Shown: positions 35,990 to 45,861, counted from the stretch's first letter. The stretch: DNA of 64,000 bases from Sporisorium sorghi (GCA_023212695.1 JALCCG010000023.1:62001-126000), one strand, 5' to 3'. Translations and numbers: made by a program. The notes: generated by a model not told the origin, from the letters alone.

Positions 35990-36398
35990 CCCCCATATAT
36001 ATGCGGTTATTCGCGAATGTTGACGAAATTGTTCACACTTCGAAAAATAGAACAAGTTGTTTTCAAAGAGGGCTGTAGAGGGCAAGGCGGGACAATCTAT
36101 TTAAATCCGGTAGGGAGCTTGGCTGTGGCACAAGACTTTGTGAGACAAGCTCAGTGCATGATCGAATCTTGACGATAAGAATTTGTGTTACCCTTTCATG
36201 ATAAAGTTGTCAAGCTGTATGAATGGATCGGCTTGTGCATGAGGGCAGCTCCAGACAGAGCTTGTACCGGGTCTTTGGCATGATATTTTGCATATGGGGA
36301 TTTTGCAGAGCGAATATGAATGAAAGGTTGATTTTCCTGAGCTCCCATAATAAGGTAGGTATGTGAAGACAATGAGAGAATAGGAGAATTCGTATACG
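35990..36398. other. ~400-base intergenic stretch, nothing definite
   Basis: No ORF with a ribosome site, no tRNA and no convincing riboswitch core. A TTGACG at 36170-36175 could be a -35 box for the ABC operon, but no good -10 lies 16-18 bases on. Confidence 0.35.
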
Positions 36399-37184
36399 AT
36401 GTCTGAAGATGAAGTGTTATCGATTCAAGATCTGCGCATGAAATATGATAATCGTTATGTATTGAACGGCATTGATCTGGAAGTGTGCCGCGGCGAGATG
36501 ATTGGTTACATTGGTCCGAATGGAGCGGGAAAGAGCACAACGGTTAAGATTATGCTGGGACTGGTTGAGGGTTACACGGGGACCGTTCGCATATTCGGGC
36601 AGGATATTTCCGATGGGAATATCGACTATAAACGGAGAATCGGGTATGTGCCGGAGGTCGCGGAATTGTACGATCAGTTAACGGCATCCGAATATTTGAC
36701 TTTTACAGGTGAATTGTATGGACTTACATATGATACTGCGGATTATAAGGCCAAACATTTAATGGATTGCTTTGGTCTGGACAAAGCTTATCACTCGCGG
36801 ATTGCTACTTTCTCAAAGGGGATGCGGCAAAAAGTACTGCTGATCTCGAGCCTGCTGCATGACCCGGATTTGTTATTCCTTGATGAGCCCTTAAGCGGGC
36901 TGGATGCGAACAGTGTCATGGTGGTTAAAGAGGTTCTCGCTCAATTGTCAGCTCAAGGCAAGACGATCTTTTATTCCTCGCATATCATGGACGTTGTTGA
37001 GAAAATCAGCAGCCGCATCGTTCTGCTCGCCGATAGCCGGGTCGTAGCGGATGGAACGTTCAAGGAGCTGCAGCAGCATTCACATGAAGGCTCCTTGGAA
37101 GAGGTATTTAATCAGCTGACAGGTTTCCATGATCATGCCCAGATTGCTGAGCGGTTCGTATCGATCGTTCGGGAGGAGAGCTGA
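36399..37184 (+). CDS. ABC transporter ATP-binding protein (export type)
   Basis: 261 residues. Walker A GPNGAGKST at about 38-46, the signature FSKGMRQKV in place of LSGGQ, Walker B LLFLDEPLSGLD, then the switch His in YSSHIMDVVEK. It belongs to the group with ABC-2-type exporters. The gene is adjacent to and coupled with a large permease gene one base later. The ATG at 36399 has AGGAG about 12 bases ahead. Substrate unknown. Confidence 0.92.
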   Translation: MSEDEVLSIQDLRMKYDNRYVLNGIDLEVCRGEMIGYIGPNGAGKSTTVKIMLGLVEGYTGTVRIFGQDISDGNIDYKRRIGYVPEVAELYDQLTASEYLTFTGELYGLTYDTADYKAKHLMDCFGLDKAYHSRIATFSKGMRQKVLLISSLLHDPDLLFLDEPLSGLDANSVMVVKEVLAQLSAQGKTIFYSSHIMDVVEKISSRIVLLADSRVVADGTFKELQQHSHEGSLEEVFNQLTGFHDHAQIAERFVSIVREES

Positions 37185-37185
37185 C

Positions 37186-38817
37186 ATGCCGGGGCCGGAA
37201 TCCTCATTTCGAATGCTTAAGATTTTGGACCGATTTCAAGGCGTGATCTCCAGGACGGGTGTGGACTATGAGGTACTGCGCCGTATATTACATGTCAAAC
37301 TCATCATGGACTCAAGGCGGGCGCCTGTCATCTTGTCCTCAGTCAATCGAAAGAAGGAGGAGCAGGACAAGAACCTGTTTGTCAGCTCTCTCTGGATGTA
37401 CGGCTTGATCGGGCTCGTCCTGACGCCGTTTGTGTTCTGGAGCGATCCGGAATATCTACTGCCGATGAGCCTTTTATCCGCAATCTTAATGTTTCTGATT
37501 ATGACCTCCATGATTTCGGATTTCTCCTCGGTGCTGCTGGATGTGCGCGACCGAAGCATACTGATGACCAAGCCGATCGACGGTCGAACGGTCGGTCTGG
37601 CCAGATCGATTCATGCAGGTATTTATTTGCTTCTTTTAACCGGGGCTCTTTCGGCCGGCTCCCTGGTCGTTGGATTGATCAAGCACGGCGTTGGATTCTT
37701 TTTAATCTATATCCTTGAGCTGATCCTGATGAATATGCTCATCCTTGTGAGTACTTCCATGATTTATCTGGTGCTGCTGAAATATTGGGACGGAGAGAAA
37801 CTGAAGGATCTGATCAATTACGTGCAGATTGGTCTGTCCGCCACGCTGGCCATCGGGTATCAGTTTGTGATTCGTTCCTTTGATCTGATTGACTTCAATC
37901 TGGTGTTTACACCGGCTTGGTGGCAAATCCTGCTTCCGCCAGTATGGTATGCGGCTCCTTATGAGTGGCTGTTTGGCGAGGGGGGCGGGTGGCTGATTCT
38001 TCTCTCGGCATTAGCCGTATTTGTCCCGATTCTGCTTATGATGATATATGCCCGCTTGATTCCGTCATTCGAGTTGTATCTGGAGAAGCTGGCTCACAGC
38101 GAAGCGGGAAAAGGGCGGGAGCGTGGTAAGTTTGACCGGTTCTTGGCCAGATGGGTATGCCGATCGCGCACGGAGCAGGCCTGTTTCCGGTTGTCTGCCA
38201 GCATGCTTAAGAACGAGCGAGAATTCAAGCTTAAGGTGTACCCTACTTTAGGGTTAGCCGTGCTGCTGCCTTATTTATTCTTTTTCTCCACAATCCGTAA
38301 TTCCTCATTCGCAGAAATCGGCAGGGGATCATCCTATTATGTGCTGCATGTTATGCTCATCATGGTTGCTACGGTCGTGATGATGCTGAAATACTCTGGC
38401 AAGCCCAAAGCCTTCTGGCTGTTCGGGTCAGCCCCGATGCCGAGCATGACCCCCTTGTACCAAGGGGCTTTAAAGGCGTTTGCCATCAAAATATTCCTGC
38501 CGCTGTTCGCTGTGAATGCGGTGGTGTTTGTCATCATATTCGGTATGCGAATCCTGCCGGATATTCTCATTGTGCTGCTTACCGGATTGATGTTGATTCC
38601 GTTATCAGCCAAGGCTATGCTGAGGACTCCGCCATTCTCCCAAGCGTTTAATATGGCTCAGCAGAAGGAAGGCTGGTGGGTTCTGGTCTACTTCATTGTT
38701 GTAGGCGGATTCATCGGTTTGCATTATGCAAGCAGTACCATTGCTTATGGCATTCCGGCCTATATCGTTGTATTGCTCGCTGTGAATGGATGGGTATGGA
38801 CCAAGCTGTACAAGTAA
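37186..38817 (+). CDS. ABC exporter permease
   Basis: 543 residues; ATG 37186 with GGAGGAG upstream (the longer frame from 37129 lies inside the ATPase gene). About ten to twelve membrane segments with a soluble basic loop near residue 310 (EAGKGRERGKFDRFLARW). The early stretch ILSSVNRKKEEQDKNLFVSSLWMYGLIGL and the later FLIMTSMISDFSSVLLD are of the ABC-2 permease type seen in Firmicutes. Together with the ATPase it makes a two-gene exporter of unknown cargo. Confidence 0.85.
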   Translation: MPGPESSFRMLKILDRFQGVISRTGVDYEVLRRILHVKLIMDSRRAPVILSSVNRKKEEQDKNLFVSSLWMYGLIGLVLTPFVFWSDPEYLLPMSLLSAILMFLIMTSMISDFSSVLLDVRDRSILMTKPIDGRTVGLARSIHAGIYLLLLTGALSAGSLVVGLIKHGVGFFLIYILELILMNMLILVSTSMIYLVLLKYWDGEKLKDLINYVQIGLSATLAIGYQFVIRSFDLIDFNLVFTPAWWQILLPPVWYAAPYEWLFGEGGGWLILLSALAVFVPILLMMIYARLIPSFELYLEKLAHSEAGKGRERGKFDRFLARWVCRSRTEQACFRLSASMLKNEREFKLKVYPTLGLAVLLPYLFFFSTIRNSSFAEIGRGSSYYVLHVMLIMVATVVMMLKYSGKPKAFWLFGSAPMPSMTPLYQGALKAFAIKIFLPLFAVNAVVFVIIFGMRILPDILIVLLTGLMLIPLSAKAMLRTPPFSQAFNMAQQKEGWWVLVYFIVVGGFIGLHYASSTIAYGIPAYIVVLLAVNGWVWTKLYK

Positions 38818-39028
38818 ACAGCGGGATGTTCGGGTAACGAGCCGAGACTGGATGAAGCGGGCTTCGGGCTGCGTTACGAGGACAACATATAAATCAGCTG
38901 CCGGGCAATATAGAACACAGGCTGCAGGGCTGCATGAAACAATTCGGTCAGTGAAGACGGGTCCAGGCTGACTCCCCAGTCACCTTGACTCCACCTTTGT
39001 ATTGTAGGACTGGAGACGGCAAAGGAGA

Positions 39029-39057
39029 GGGGCATCCGAGATGGATGCCCCTTCTTT
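39029..39057. terminator. Bidirectional terminator between ABC exporter and M20 peptidase
   Basis: GGGGCATCC pairs with GGATGCCCC around GAGAT, with TTCTTT on the + strand. The 270 bases from 38818 to 39089 hold no other feature. Confidence 0.7.
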
Positions 39058-39089
39058 GATTTCCTTGTATCCTGTTAGGTACCGCTATT

Positions 39090-40226
39090 TTATACCCGGA
39101 CCAGTATGCCGGCCAGAAGCGCAGCGCGTTTAGGGATATCGGCAATCAACACATATTCGTGAAGGGCATGGGCCCCGTCGCCGCGGGCGCCTATGCCATC
39201 CAGTGTCGGCGTGCCGCATGCGGCAACAAAGTTGCCGTCGCTGACTCCGCCCGTGCTGGTATCCGGCAGCGGCAGATTCAGTTCTTCCTGGGCAACCTGT
39301 TGTGCCAAATGATACAGATTCATAATGGCCGCCGTTCGTTCCATAGGCGGCCGATTCATCTGCCCTTCGATCTGCAGGCGGATCTCCGGGTGGATTGGAG
39401 CAAGCTCTTGCATTTTATGTGCCATCCGGTTGAAATCCTCCATCGTTTCTACCCGGATATCGATGTAGGCTTCCGCCTGGGGGGCAACGACATTGGAGCC
39501 GATTCCTCCGTTTACGATGCCGACATTCACATGTATGCCGCGCTTGTCATCACTCAGTTCCTGGAGGCTCAGAATGTGGCGCGCCATCTCGTGGATCGCC
39601 GATACGCCGGCAGCCGGATTAACCCCGGAATGAGCGGCACGACCTTCGATTTGGAGATGGTAGCGACCATTTCCTTTGCGAGCCGTTTTGACGGCGCCTT
39701 CGGGTTCCATCGGCGGCTCCAGCACAAAGGCTGCCTGGCTGGAGCGGGCATGCTCCTCGATCCAGAGGCGGGAAGAAGGGCTTCCAATTTCCTCATCGCT
39801 GTTGATCAACAGAATAAAGGTAACATCGGCAGGGAGCCTTCCCATCTCCTGCACCACCTTTAAGGCAAATATGGCTTGAATGATCCCGGCCTTCATGTCC
39901 AGAACCCCCGGACCGTAGGCTCTGTCTCCCTCGATACGAAACGGCCTTTGCGCGCATTCGCCTGCGGGCCACACCGTGTCCGCATGTCCAATGAGCAGGA
40001 TGCGCCGCTGCCCGCTGCCGATATGAATCTCCAGGCGGTCGGCATATTCTTCGTTTGGAACCCGGATAGCTCTGGCATCCAGATGTGAGAGGCATATTTC
40101 TTCATACCAGTCGATCATTCGGTCGGTTAAGTCTTTACGCTGGGAAGGCGAATCCATGTTGACGCTTTGCTCTAGCAGCCGGAGCATTTCCGGGAGCAGC
40201 AGTTCCAGTCGGGTTACCCATTTCAT
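39090..40226 (-). CDS. M20 family metallopeptidase (carboxypeptidase G2/ArgE-like)
   Basis: 378 residues from ATG 40226; a TTG at 40268 would overlap the permease and has no ribosome site. The zinc motifs are ILLIGHADTVWPAGE (His, catalytic Asp), GVLDMKAG (bridging Asp), NSDEEIGS (catalytic Glu pair) and GDGAHALHEYV at the end. The dimerisation domain (about 180-290) has GRAAHSGVNPAAGVSA. Relatives remove Glu from folates or acyl groups from amino acids. As the last gene of an importer operon, it probably cleaves the imported compound; the substrate is not known. Confidence 0.9.
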   Translation of the reverse strand: MKWVTRLELLLPEMLRLLEQSVNMDSPSQRKDLTDRMIDWYEEICLSHLDARAIRVPNEEYADRLEIHIGSGQRRILLIGHADTVWPAGECAQRPFRIEGDRAYGPGVLDMKAGIIQAIFALKVVQEMGRLPADVTFILLINSDEEIGSPSSRLWIEEHARSSQAAFVLEPPMEPEGAVKTARKGNGRYHLQIEGRAAHSGVNPAAGVSAIHEMARHILSLQELSDDKRGIHVNVGIVNGGIGSNVVAPQAEAYIDIRVETMEDFNRMAHKMQELAPIHPEIRLQIEGQMNRPPMERTAAIMNLYHLAQQVAQEELNLPLPDTSTGGVSDGNFVAACGTPTLDGIGARGDGAHALHEYVLIADIPKRAALLAGILVRV

Positions 40227-40242
40227 ATCCGTTCTACCTGCC

Positions 40243-41061
40243 TTAATGAGCGTGTGAGTTGGAGCCAAACAAACGATCCAAGCCGTATACGCGCTCTAAG
40301 ATGAAAATAAATACCAAACTCAGCAAGATCACGATAGAGGATATCGATGCAACGAGCGGAGTTAACGATTCTTGCATGTAGTTGAAGATAGCCATCGGCA
40401 ATGTTGTTGTGGACGGCGAGATCATAAAGAGTGACACGGTGACATTATCGAATGAGGTCAGAAACGCAAACACACAGCCGGAGAGCACCGCTGGGCGGAT
40501 CAGTGGAAACGTAACGTCCCAGAAGGTCCGCAGCGGGTTTGCCCCAAGAATGGATGCGGCCCGTTCCAAAGTATAATCAAAGGTGCTGAGTCCCGTATAA
40601 ACCAGTCGTACAACGTAAGGCACAGAAATCAGAATATGGGACAATAGCAGACCGAGGAACGTGCCTGCAAGCCCAATGCGTGTGAAGAACAGCAAAGCCG
40701 CAATGCCGATGATCAGTGCCGGAACCGTCAGCGGTGATAACAGCAGGGAACTGATGACGCCTGAGCCGCGGGGCTTGTACTTGTGCAATGCCAGTGCAGC
40801 CAGCGTACCGATGACGGTTGCGATAACGGCGGTAATGATAGCAAGCTGCAGGCTGAACCCGAACGACTCGATGAACTCCGGACGGTCGAATATTTTCTCA
40901 TACCACTGGAGCGAGAACCCCTGCGGCGGGAACCGCAGGACACCCGTCGACGTAAACGACGTCGGGATGATGATCAGCAATGGGGAGATGACCATCAGCA
41001 CGACAAAGAACGTGATGATGCCAAGCACGGAGGGTCTGCGAGATTTTTTTTCACGAATCAT
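40243..41061 (-). CDS. ABC importer permease (PotC-like)
   Basis: 272 residues with six helices. The EAA loop is LERAASILGANPLRTFWDVTFPLIRP. The start overlaps the stop of the other permease by 4 bases (ATGA). SFDNVTVSLFMISPSTTTLPM is shared by polyamine, thiamine and Fe3+-type (MOI) permeases. Confidence 0.92.
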   Translation of the reverse strand: MIREKKSRRPSVLGIITFFVVLMVISPLLIIIPTSFTSTGVLRFPPQGFSLQWYEKIFDRPEFIESFGFSLQLAIITAVIATVIGTLAALALHKYKPRGSGVISSLLLSPLTVPALIIGIAALLFFTRIGLAGTFLGLLLSHILISVPYVVRLVYTGLSTFDYTLERAASILGANPLRTFWDVTFPLIRPAVLSGCVFAFLTSFDNVTVSLFMISPSTTTLPMAIFNYMQESLTPLVASISSIVILLSLVFIFILERVYGLDRLFGSNSHAH

Positions 41062-41921
41062 GATGAGAACACCTCCTTATAACGCTTCGTTTCCACCAGC
41101 TTGGTAAATAGCGTGACCAAACCGATGGTTGAACCGAGAAGCAGGAATGCAATGGCAGCTCCAAGGGACCAATTGAGTGATGCCATCATCTGCTCATAGG
41201 CCAGCACCGGCAGTACTTTTACCGAGGTGCCACCCATAAGAGCTGGCGTGACGAAAGAGCTCATAGCCAGGCTGAACACGAGTGTTGTTCCGGCAAAAAT
41301 GCCGGGAATGCTCAGAGGCAGCGTGATGCTGAAGAATTGTTTGAATCGTGTTGCGCCGAGAATGCCGGCTGCCTTGTACAGGGATGAGTCAACAGCATAC
41401 AGGCTCGTGGAAATGGCCAGGACCATATAAACGATCAGCGAATCGGATAATCCAATCACGACACCAAGCTCATTGTACAGCAGCCGCAGCGGTTCGGAGA
41501 TGACATCTAGCGACATTAACGTATTGTTGATAAAACCGTTGTTGCCCAATATCACGACCCAGCCGAAGTTGCGGATGACTACGCTGATCAGATGGGGGGA
41601 GATGATGAGAAATGTTATAAGACCCCGCATTTTCGGCGTAGCCTGAGCCATGTACATGGCAACCGGGAAGCCAAGGACGAGACAAACGCAAACCGTATAC
41701 AGACTAAGCCTTACGGTTCTCCACAGAATCTGCACATAATAGGTATCTTTAAAGAGATGCGCATAGGATGCCAGTGTCCAGGCTCCTTGTCCCATGTCCT
41801 CGCGCAAGCTGATCATTAACATGTAGAACATAGGCAGGATGAACACACCCAGAATAATGATAAGTCCGGGTACCAGCAGCAAGGTGGCAATGAAGCCCTT
41901 GGATCGGAGCAGGGAGTTCAT
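41058..41921 (-). CDS. ABC importer permease (PotB-like)
   Basis: 287 residues with six helices and the EAA loop YKAAGILGATRFKQFFSITLPLSIPG. It starts 3 bases after the ATPase gene and overlaps the next permease, so it is part of one transcript. The N-terminal LLLVPGLIIILGVFILPMFYMLMISL is the usual first helix of the MOI group. Confidence 0.92.
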   Translation of the reverse strand: MNSLLRSKGFIATLLLVPGLIIILGVFILPMFYMLMISLREDMGQGAWTLASYAHLFKDTYYVQILWRTVRLSLYTVCVCLVLGFPVAMYMAQATPKMRGLITFLIISPHLISVVIRNFGWVVILGNNGFINNTLMSLDVISEPLRLLYNELGVVIGLSDSLIVYMVLAISTSLYAVDSSLYKAAGILGATRFKQFFSITLPLSIPGIFAGTTLVFSLAMSSFVTPALMGGTSVKVLPVLAYEQMMASLNWSLGAAIAFLLLGSTIGLVTLFTKLVETKRYKEVFSS

Positions 41922-41924
41922 AGG

Positions 41925-43025
41925 CTATGCCTCCTTTGCTGGAAAAGCGCTCACATGCTGGGAGTCCCAGCTTAGCTGGACGAATTTATTTTCAACCAGG
42001 TGAAGGTGCGGAGCGATGCCGGTTCGAACGGTGATCAATTGACCGTGGCACTCTACGATAACTTCAACAATCGAACCGAGGAAGGAAACCAGCCTCACGA
42101 TGCCAAACACGGTATTCATGCTGGGGGGCGGAGCGTCTCCCACCACTTCCTGTATGACAATATGCTCAGGTCTGACATAAGCCACGGCAGCATCTCCTGT
42201 TAACTCCTGCCGCGAATGGCGGTCTGCCTGCAGGAGGATCCCTTCCTTAGTTGCAAAATGCCACAGGTGTTCGTCTGTAGAAGCAAGCTTGACCTGAAAG
42301 CGGTTGGACTTGCCTACGAATTCGTGCACGAAGGGTGAAGCCGGCCTCTGGTAGATTTCTTCCGGTGTTCCGATCTGCTCTACCCGTCCATGATCCAGGA
42401 CAACGATCCTATCGGACATGTACATGGCTTCTTCCTGGTCGTGGGTAACAAAAATGGTCGTGACTTTGAGCTCCTGCTGGAGCCGTTTCATCTCTTCGCG
42501 CAGCTCTTCCCGGAGCTTGGCATCGAGGTTGCTCAGCGGCTCGTCAAGGAGCAGTACCGAGGGCTCGGTTACCAAGGCGCGGGCAATCGCAATGCGCTGG
42601 CGCTGGCCGCCGGACAGCTGTTTGGGATAACGATCAGCCAGGTGGGGAAGCTTGACCAGCTCCAGCACTTTGTTCACTCTGGCAGCAATCTCGGATTTGG
42701 GGATTTTTCGCAATTTCAAGCCATACGCCACGTTTTCTGCAACTGTCATATGCGGAAACAAGGAGTATGTTTGAAACACCATGCCAAGATCACGTTTATT
42801 TGAGGGAACACCGTTCATCGGCTTGCCCTTGATCGTCAGGGTGCCTCCGTCAGGCTCCAGAAAACCAGCCAGCATATTCAATGTTGTTGTCTTGCCGCAG
42901 CCGGATGGACCGAGAAAAGTGACACATTCCCCGCGCTCCACCTGAAGATTAAAATCGTCTACCACCACGGTGCTGCCGAAGCACTTGCGGATCTGATGCA
43001 GTTCAACGTCATACTCCTTCGTCAT
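41925..43025 (-). CDS. ABC importer ATPase (PotA-like) with TOBE domain
   Basis: 366 residues. Walker A GPSGCGKTT at about 39-47, signature LSGGQRQRIAIARAL, Walker B VLLLDEPLSNLDAKLRE and the switch VTHDQEEAM. A TOBE-type substrate-control domain follows from residue 285. With two PotB/PotC-like permeases and a binding protein it forms a complete importer. Confidence 0.94.
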   Translation of the reverse strand: MTKEYDVELHQIRKCFGSTVVVDDFNLQVERGECVTFLGPSGCGKTTTLNMLAGFLEPDGGTLTIKGKPMNGVPSNKRDLGMVFQTYSLFPHMTVAENVAYGLKLRKIPKSEIAARVNKVLELVKLPHLADRYPKQLSGGQRQRIAIARALVTEPSVLLLDEPLSNLDAKLREELREEMKRLQQELKVTTIFVTHDQEEAMYMSDRIVVLDHGRVEQIGTPEEIYQRPASPFVHEFVGKSNRFQVKLASTDEHLWHFATKEGILLQADRHSRQELTGDAAVAYVRPEHIVIQEVVGDAPPPSMNTVFGIVRLVSFLGSIVEVIVECHGQLITVRTGIAPHLHLVENKFVQLSWDSQHVSAFPAKEA

Positions 43026-43061
43026 CTGTGTTTCCTCCGATTCTGAATCTTCGTATCGAAC

Positions 43062-44162
43062 TTATTTGCCTACAAGCGGAGCGATGTCTTTATTGAAGGT
43101 TTCCAGCCAGGCTTGCTTGTTCTCGCTGATTACACCGTAATCGAAATTCACAATTTTGCTCTTGTCAAAATTGATCAGACTGCCGATGTCGTCCGGAAGC
43201 GTAACGTCCATGACTGGGTTGTAATACAATTTTGTGGCAAACAGGGTTTGAATCTCATCGGTCAGGATAAAATCGATTAATGCCTTAGCCGCTTCAGGAT
43301 TCTTCGCTCCCTTTACGATGGAAGCAACGGTTGGCACGATGTTTGCTCCTTCTTCCGGAATGACAAATTCCAGGTCGATACCCGCATCCTTCTGCACGAT
43401 GCTGCGCGCCATGGTCCAGGCGGTGTATGCAGCTGTCTCATCCTGCAGATTCTGCTGGATTTGAGCGGCTGTTTTGGCGAAAGTCGGCATATAAGAAGCA
43501 ATCGTTTTCAATTGTTCAAACCCTTGCGTCATATTGGCTTCCGAGCCGCCGTTGGCATATGCCAGCATAATCGTTGTTGAACGGCCGAAATTACTCGACA
43601 TTTCGGTAAGCGTTATATTGTTTTTCATTTCGGGGAGAGTCAGATCGTTCCATGATGCTGGAACGGGGAGGTTCTTACTCTGAATCAGCTTGGCATTGTA
43701 AGAGATCCCCATCGGAGTGTAATTGATGGTCACGCCGCTGTTCTCTGAGACTCTGAAGCGGTCATCGATTTTGGACATATTCGGAATTTCGTCTGCATTC
43801 AAGGCTTCCCAGAGTCCTTCAACGCGACCTGCTTCTTGTTCGCTGCCCTCAATAAATGCAATATCAATTTGGGAGGAACCCTGCTGAGCTTTCACCTTGG
43901 CAACAATGTCCGTCGCGACGCCGGCCACGTAGGTTAGTTTGACATCCGGGTATTTTTCATTGAATTTCTTGAAGATTTCATCTTTGAACAGGGATTCTAC
44001 CGTTGCACCGTTGCCGGCAAAAACCAGTTCACCGGAGATGGTGGAACCTTCCGCTGACTCGGCACCGCCGTTTGAAGCCGTTTCTGCGCCTCCGCATGCG
44101 GATAACAGCGAGATGGAGAGTGTTAAAGCGAGAATGATAGAAGCAAGGCGACCTTTTTTCAC
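43062..44162 (-). CDS. Solute-binding lipoprotein of the PotABC-like importer
   Basis: 366 residues. Lipobox LSAC with Cys23, followed by a Gly/Ser/Ala linker and a bacterial family 6/8-type binding fold (GELVFAGNGATVESLFKDEIFKKFNEKYPDV). It is the first gene of the five-gene minus-strand operon (binding protein, ATPase, two permeases, M20). The fold is shared by polyamine, phosphonate and iron-binding proteins. The ligand is probably an N-substituted amino acid or small peptide conjugate, inferred only from the M20 enzyme. AAGGGGG precedes ATG 44162. Confidence 0.9.
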   Translation of the reverse strand: MKKGRLASIILALTLSISLLSACGGAETASNGGAESAEGSTISGELVFAGNGATVESLFKDEIFKKFNEKYPDVKLTYVAGVATDIVAKVKAQQGSSQIDIAFIEGSEQEAGRVEGLWEALNADEIPNMSKIDDRFRVSENSGVTINYTPMGISYNAKLIQSKNLPVPASWNDLTLPEMKNNITLTEMSSNFGRSTTIMLAYANGGSEANMTQGFEQLKTIASYMPTFAKTAAQIQQNLQDETAAYTAWTMARSIVQKDAGIDLEFVIPEEGANIVPTVASIVKGAKNPEAAKALIDFILTDEIQTLFATKLYYNPVMDVTLPDDIGSLINFDKSKIVNFDYGVISENKQAWLETFNKDIAPLVGK

Positions 44163-44184
44163 AATGATTCCCCCTTATTATTTG

Positions 44185-44219
44185 TTCACTATTAGAGAAC
44201 GATGTTTTATAATAGTGAA
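44185..44219 (-). promoter_or_regulatory. Inverted repeat, candidate IclR operator
   Basis: TTCACTATTA at 44185-44194 and its exact complement TAATAGTGAA at 44210-44219, centre spacing 15 bases. It lies in the leader of the importer operon, between it and the divergent iclR gene, the usual place for a local regulator to bind. Confidence 0.6.
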
Positions 44220-44391
44220 ATATTGTTTTTGATTTTAACATAGCAACATGGTATATTCAATCGTGTTTACAATGAAATATCTCACATGAAACCAAGTTTT
44301 TTTGATAGACTGTTTCGAACATGATTGACATATATTCAGCGCGTCAAAAACGATCTCATATTAAACGGAAGTGGCTGATAGGAGGCTAAAG

Positions 44392-45147
44392 ATGGATCAG
44401 TTGTTGACATCCGTACAAAAAAGCTGCAAATTGCTGAAGTTATTTCTCCGCGATCAGAAGGAGTGGGGGATTACCGAGCTTAGCAAGGAGCTGCAATGGT
44501 CCAAGGGGGCCGTACATAAAATGCTGGCGACCTTAGAGAGTGAAGGGTTCATTAAGCAGAATAGGCTGACACGGCAGTATTCGCTTGGGTATACATGTCT
44601 GGAGCTCGGAAACCGGGTTAAACGGAACAATGATTGGGTCAGCGTTGCAAGGCCTTATCTGGAGCGTATTGCCAAGCTAACCAAAGAATCGGTTTGTCTA
44701 TGTGTGCGTGAAGGGAACGAAGCGATCTATATGGACAAAATCGATTCTCCGCTGCCCATACGATTTATTATTGATGCATACCGCCGGTTTCCCTTGTATG
44801 CCACGAGTGCTTCGCGGGTCATACTGGCATTCAGTCCTGAAGGAGTGAAGGAGCAGATTATGATCGAGCCGCTGGCTGCATTTACGGAGCACTCGATGAA
44901 GAGTGTGAAGGAACTGCGCGAGCGAATCAGCCGCATTGAGGATCAAGGATATGAGATCAGCTCGAATATGAGGAATGTCGGAGTAACGGGTATAGCAGCA
45001 CCTATATACGACAGCGAGGGTCAGGTGAATGCTTCGATCAGTCTGGTTGGTCCAAGCGATCGTATCGATCAGCATAAAGAGGATTGGATTCAGGAAGTAT
45101 TACAGGCGGCAGCTGATATATCCAATCTGGTAGGGTATCATCCGTAA
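44392..45147 (+). CDS. IclR family transcriptional regulator
   Basis: 251 residues; ATG 44392 has AGGAGG at 44380-44385, the upstream TTG/GTG-type start at 44371 does not. The winged helix is at about 7-60 (SVQKSCKLLKLFLRDQKEWGITELSKEL, WSKGAVHKMLATLESEGFI), and the ligand-binding domain (80-245) has RVILAFSPEG and GVTGIAAPIYD. It is transcribed away from the importer/M20 operon and very likely controls it according to the imported substrate. Confidence 0.92.
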   Translation: MDQLLTSVQKSCKLLKLFLRDQKEWGITELSKELQWSKGAVHKMLATLESEGFIKQNRLTRQYSLGYTCLELGNRVKRNNDWVSVARPYLERIAKLTKESVCLCVREGNEAIYMDKIDSPLPIRFIIDAYRRFPLYATSASRVILAFSPEGVKEQIMIEPLAAFTEHSMKSVKELRERISRIEDQGYEISSNMRNVGVTGIAAPIYDSEGQVNASISLVGPSDRIDQHKEDWIQEVLQAAADISNLVGYHP

Positions 45148-45172
45148 GCGATACCTGTGCTACTCGCATAGA

Positions 45173-45216
45173 AAGGATGTCCCAACATCTTCCAAGATGT
45201 TGGGACATCCTTTTTT
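45173..45216 (+). terminator. Terminator of iclR
   Basis: AAGGATGTCCCAACATCTT pairs with AAGATGTTGGGACATCCTT around CC, followed by six T. Confidence 0.9.
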
Positions 45217-45267
45217 ATCGTGGGAGGTAGATGTCAGAGATAAATGGTTTAAAGTGCTCCAAAGCAA

Positions 45268-45296
45268 TTGAACAGGAACAAAAGTTCGTATATAAT
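45268..45296 (+). promoter_or_regulatory. LexA-box promoter A (upstream of the agr-like region)
   Basis: TTGAAC at 45268-45273, 17-base spacer, TATAAT at 45291-45296. The spacer holds GAAC-AAAA-GTTC at 45276-45287, matching the Gram-positive LexA core GAAC-N4-GTTC. Repression by LexA would cover the promoter. No gene with a ribosome site follows until 45862. Confidence 0.7.
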
Positions 45297-45299
45297 ATA

Positions 45300-45861
45300 G
45301 ATATAACTAATTAACTCCCTTCTTTCTCATCACACTTCATTAATCCATCATGGATTCCCTCACATTTGTATTTAATTACCTGTTATTATGCCTATTAGGC
45401 CTTATATAATCGACTTAGATGAGGATGTCAGGATCGCAATAGTTGACCAGAGTTATTCTGGATCAGTCATGTTCATAGGGTCGTGGATACTTGATAACTA
45501 AGGCTTGGTTTTAGTTTTCTGGATATAATTTAACGTTGCTGTGCTTTGATGCCCAGGGTGTTTAGCGTTTGAATCGATTGCGTTTAAGACTTCTTAAACC
45601 TGATCCAGAGCTGTAACACCGTTTGATATTGTTTGTATTTTCCAACAGAGTTTCCAGACATATAAGAAGTGGCAGCCGCCTTCTGATGACTCCAAGAACA
45701 TACATTCTTTTAGGACGACTCGATTGATTCCATAAGCTAATGGACTGTCGGAATACCATCTGATCGAGGCGTTATGACTTTCCAATGCAATCAGGGTAGA
45801 TCGGGAAGCGGCGCAGTACACATCAAACCCATTTCTTATGGCATAGGGAGGAAATCTTTGA
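45300..45861. other. ~560-base leader without a clear gene
   Basis: Lies between LexA promoter A and the AgrC-like gene. A 37-residue + frame at 45388-45501 (MPIRPYIIDLDEDVRIAIVD) has no ribosome site. A 92-residue minus frame at 45594-45872 covers the next start region and has no supporting signals. It may be a long 5' leader or a decayed SOS gene. Confidence 0.4.
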
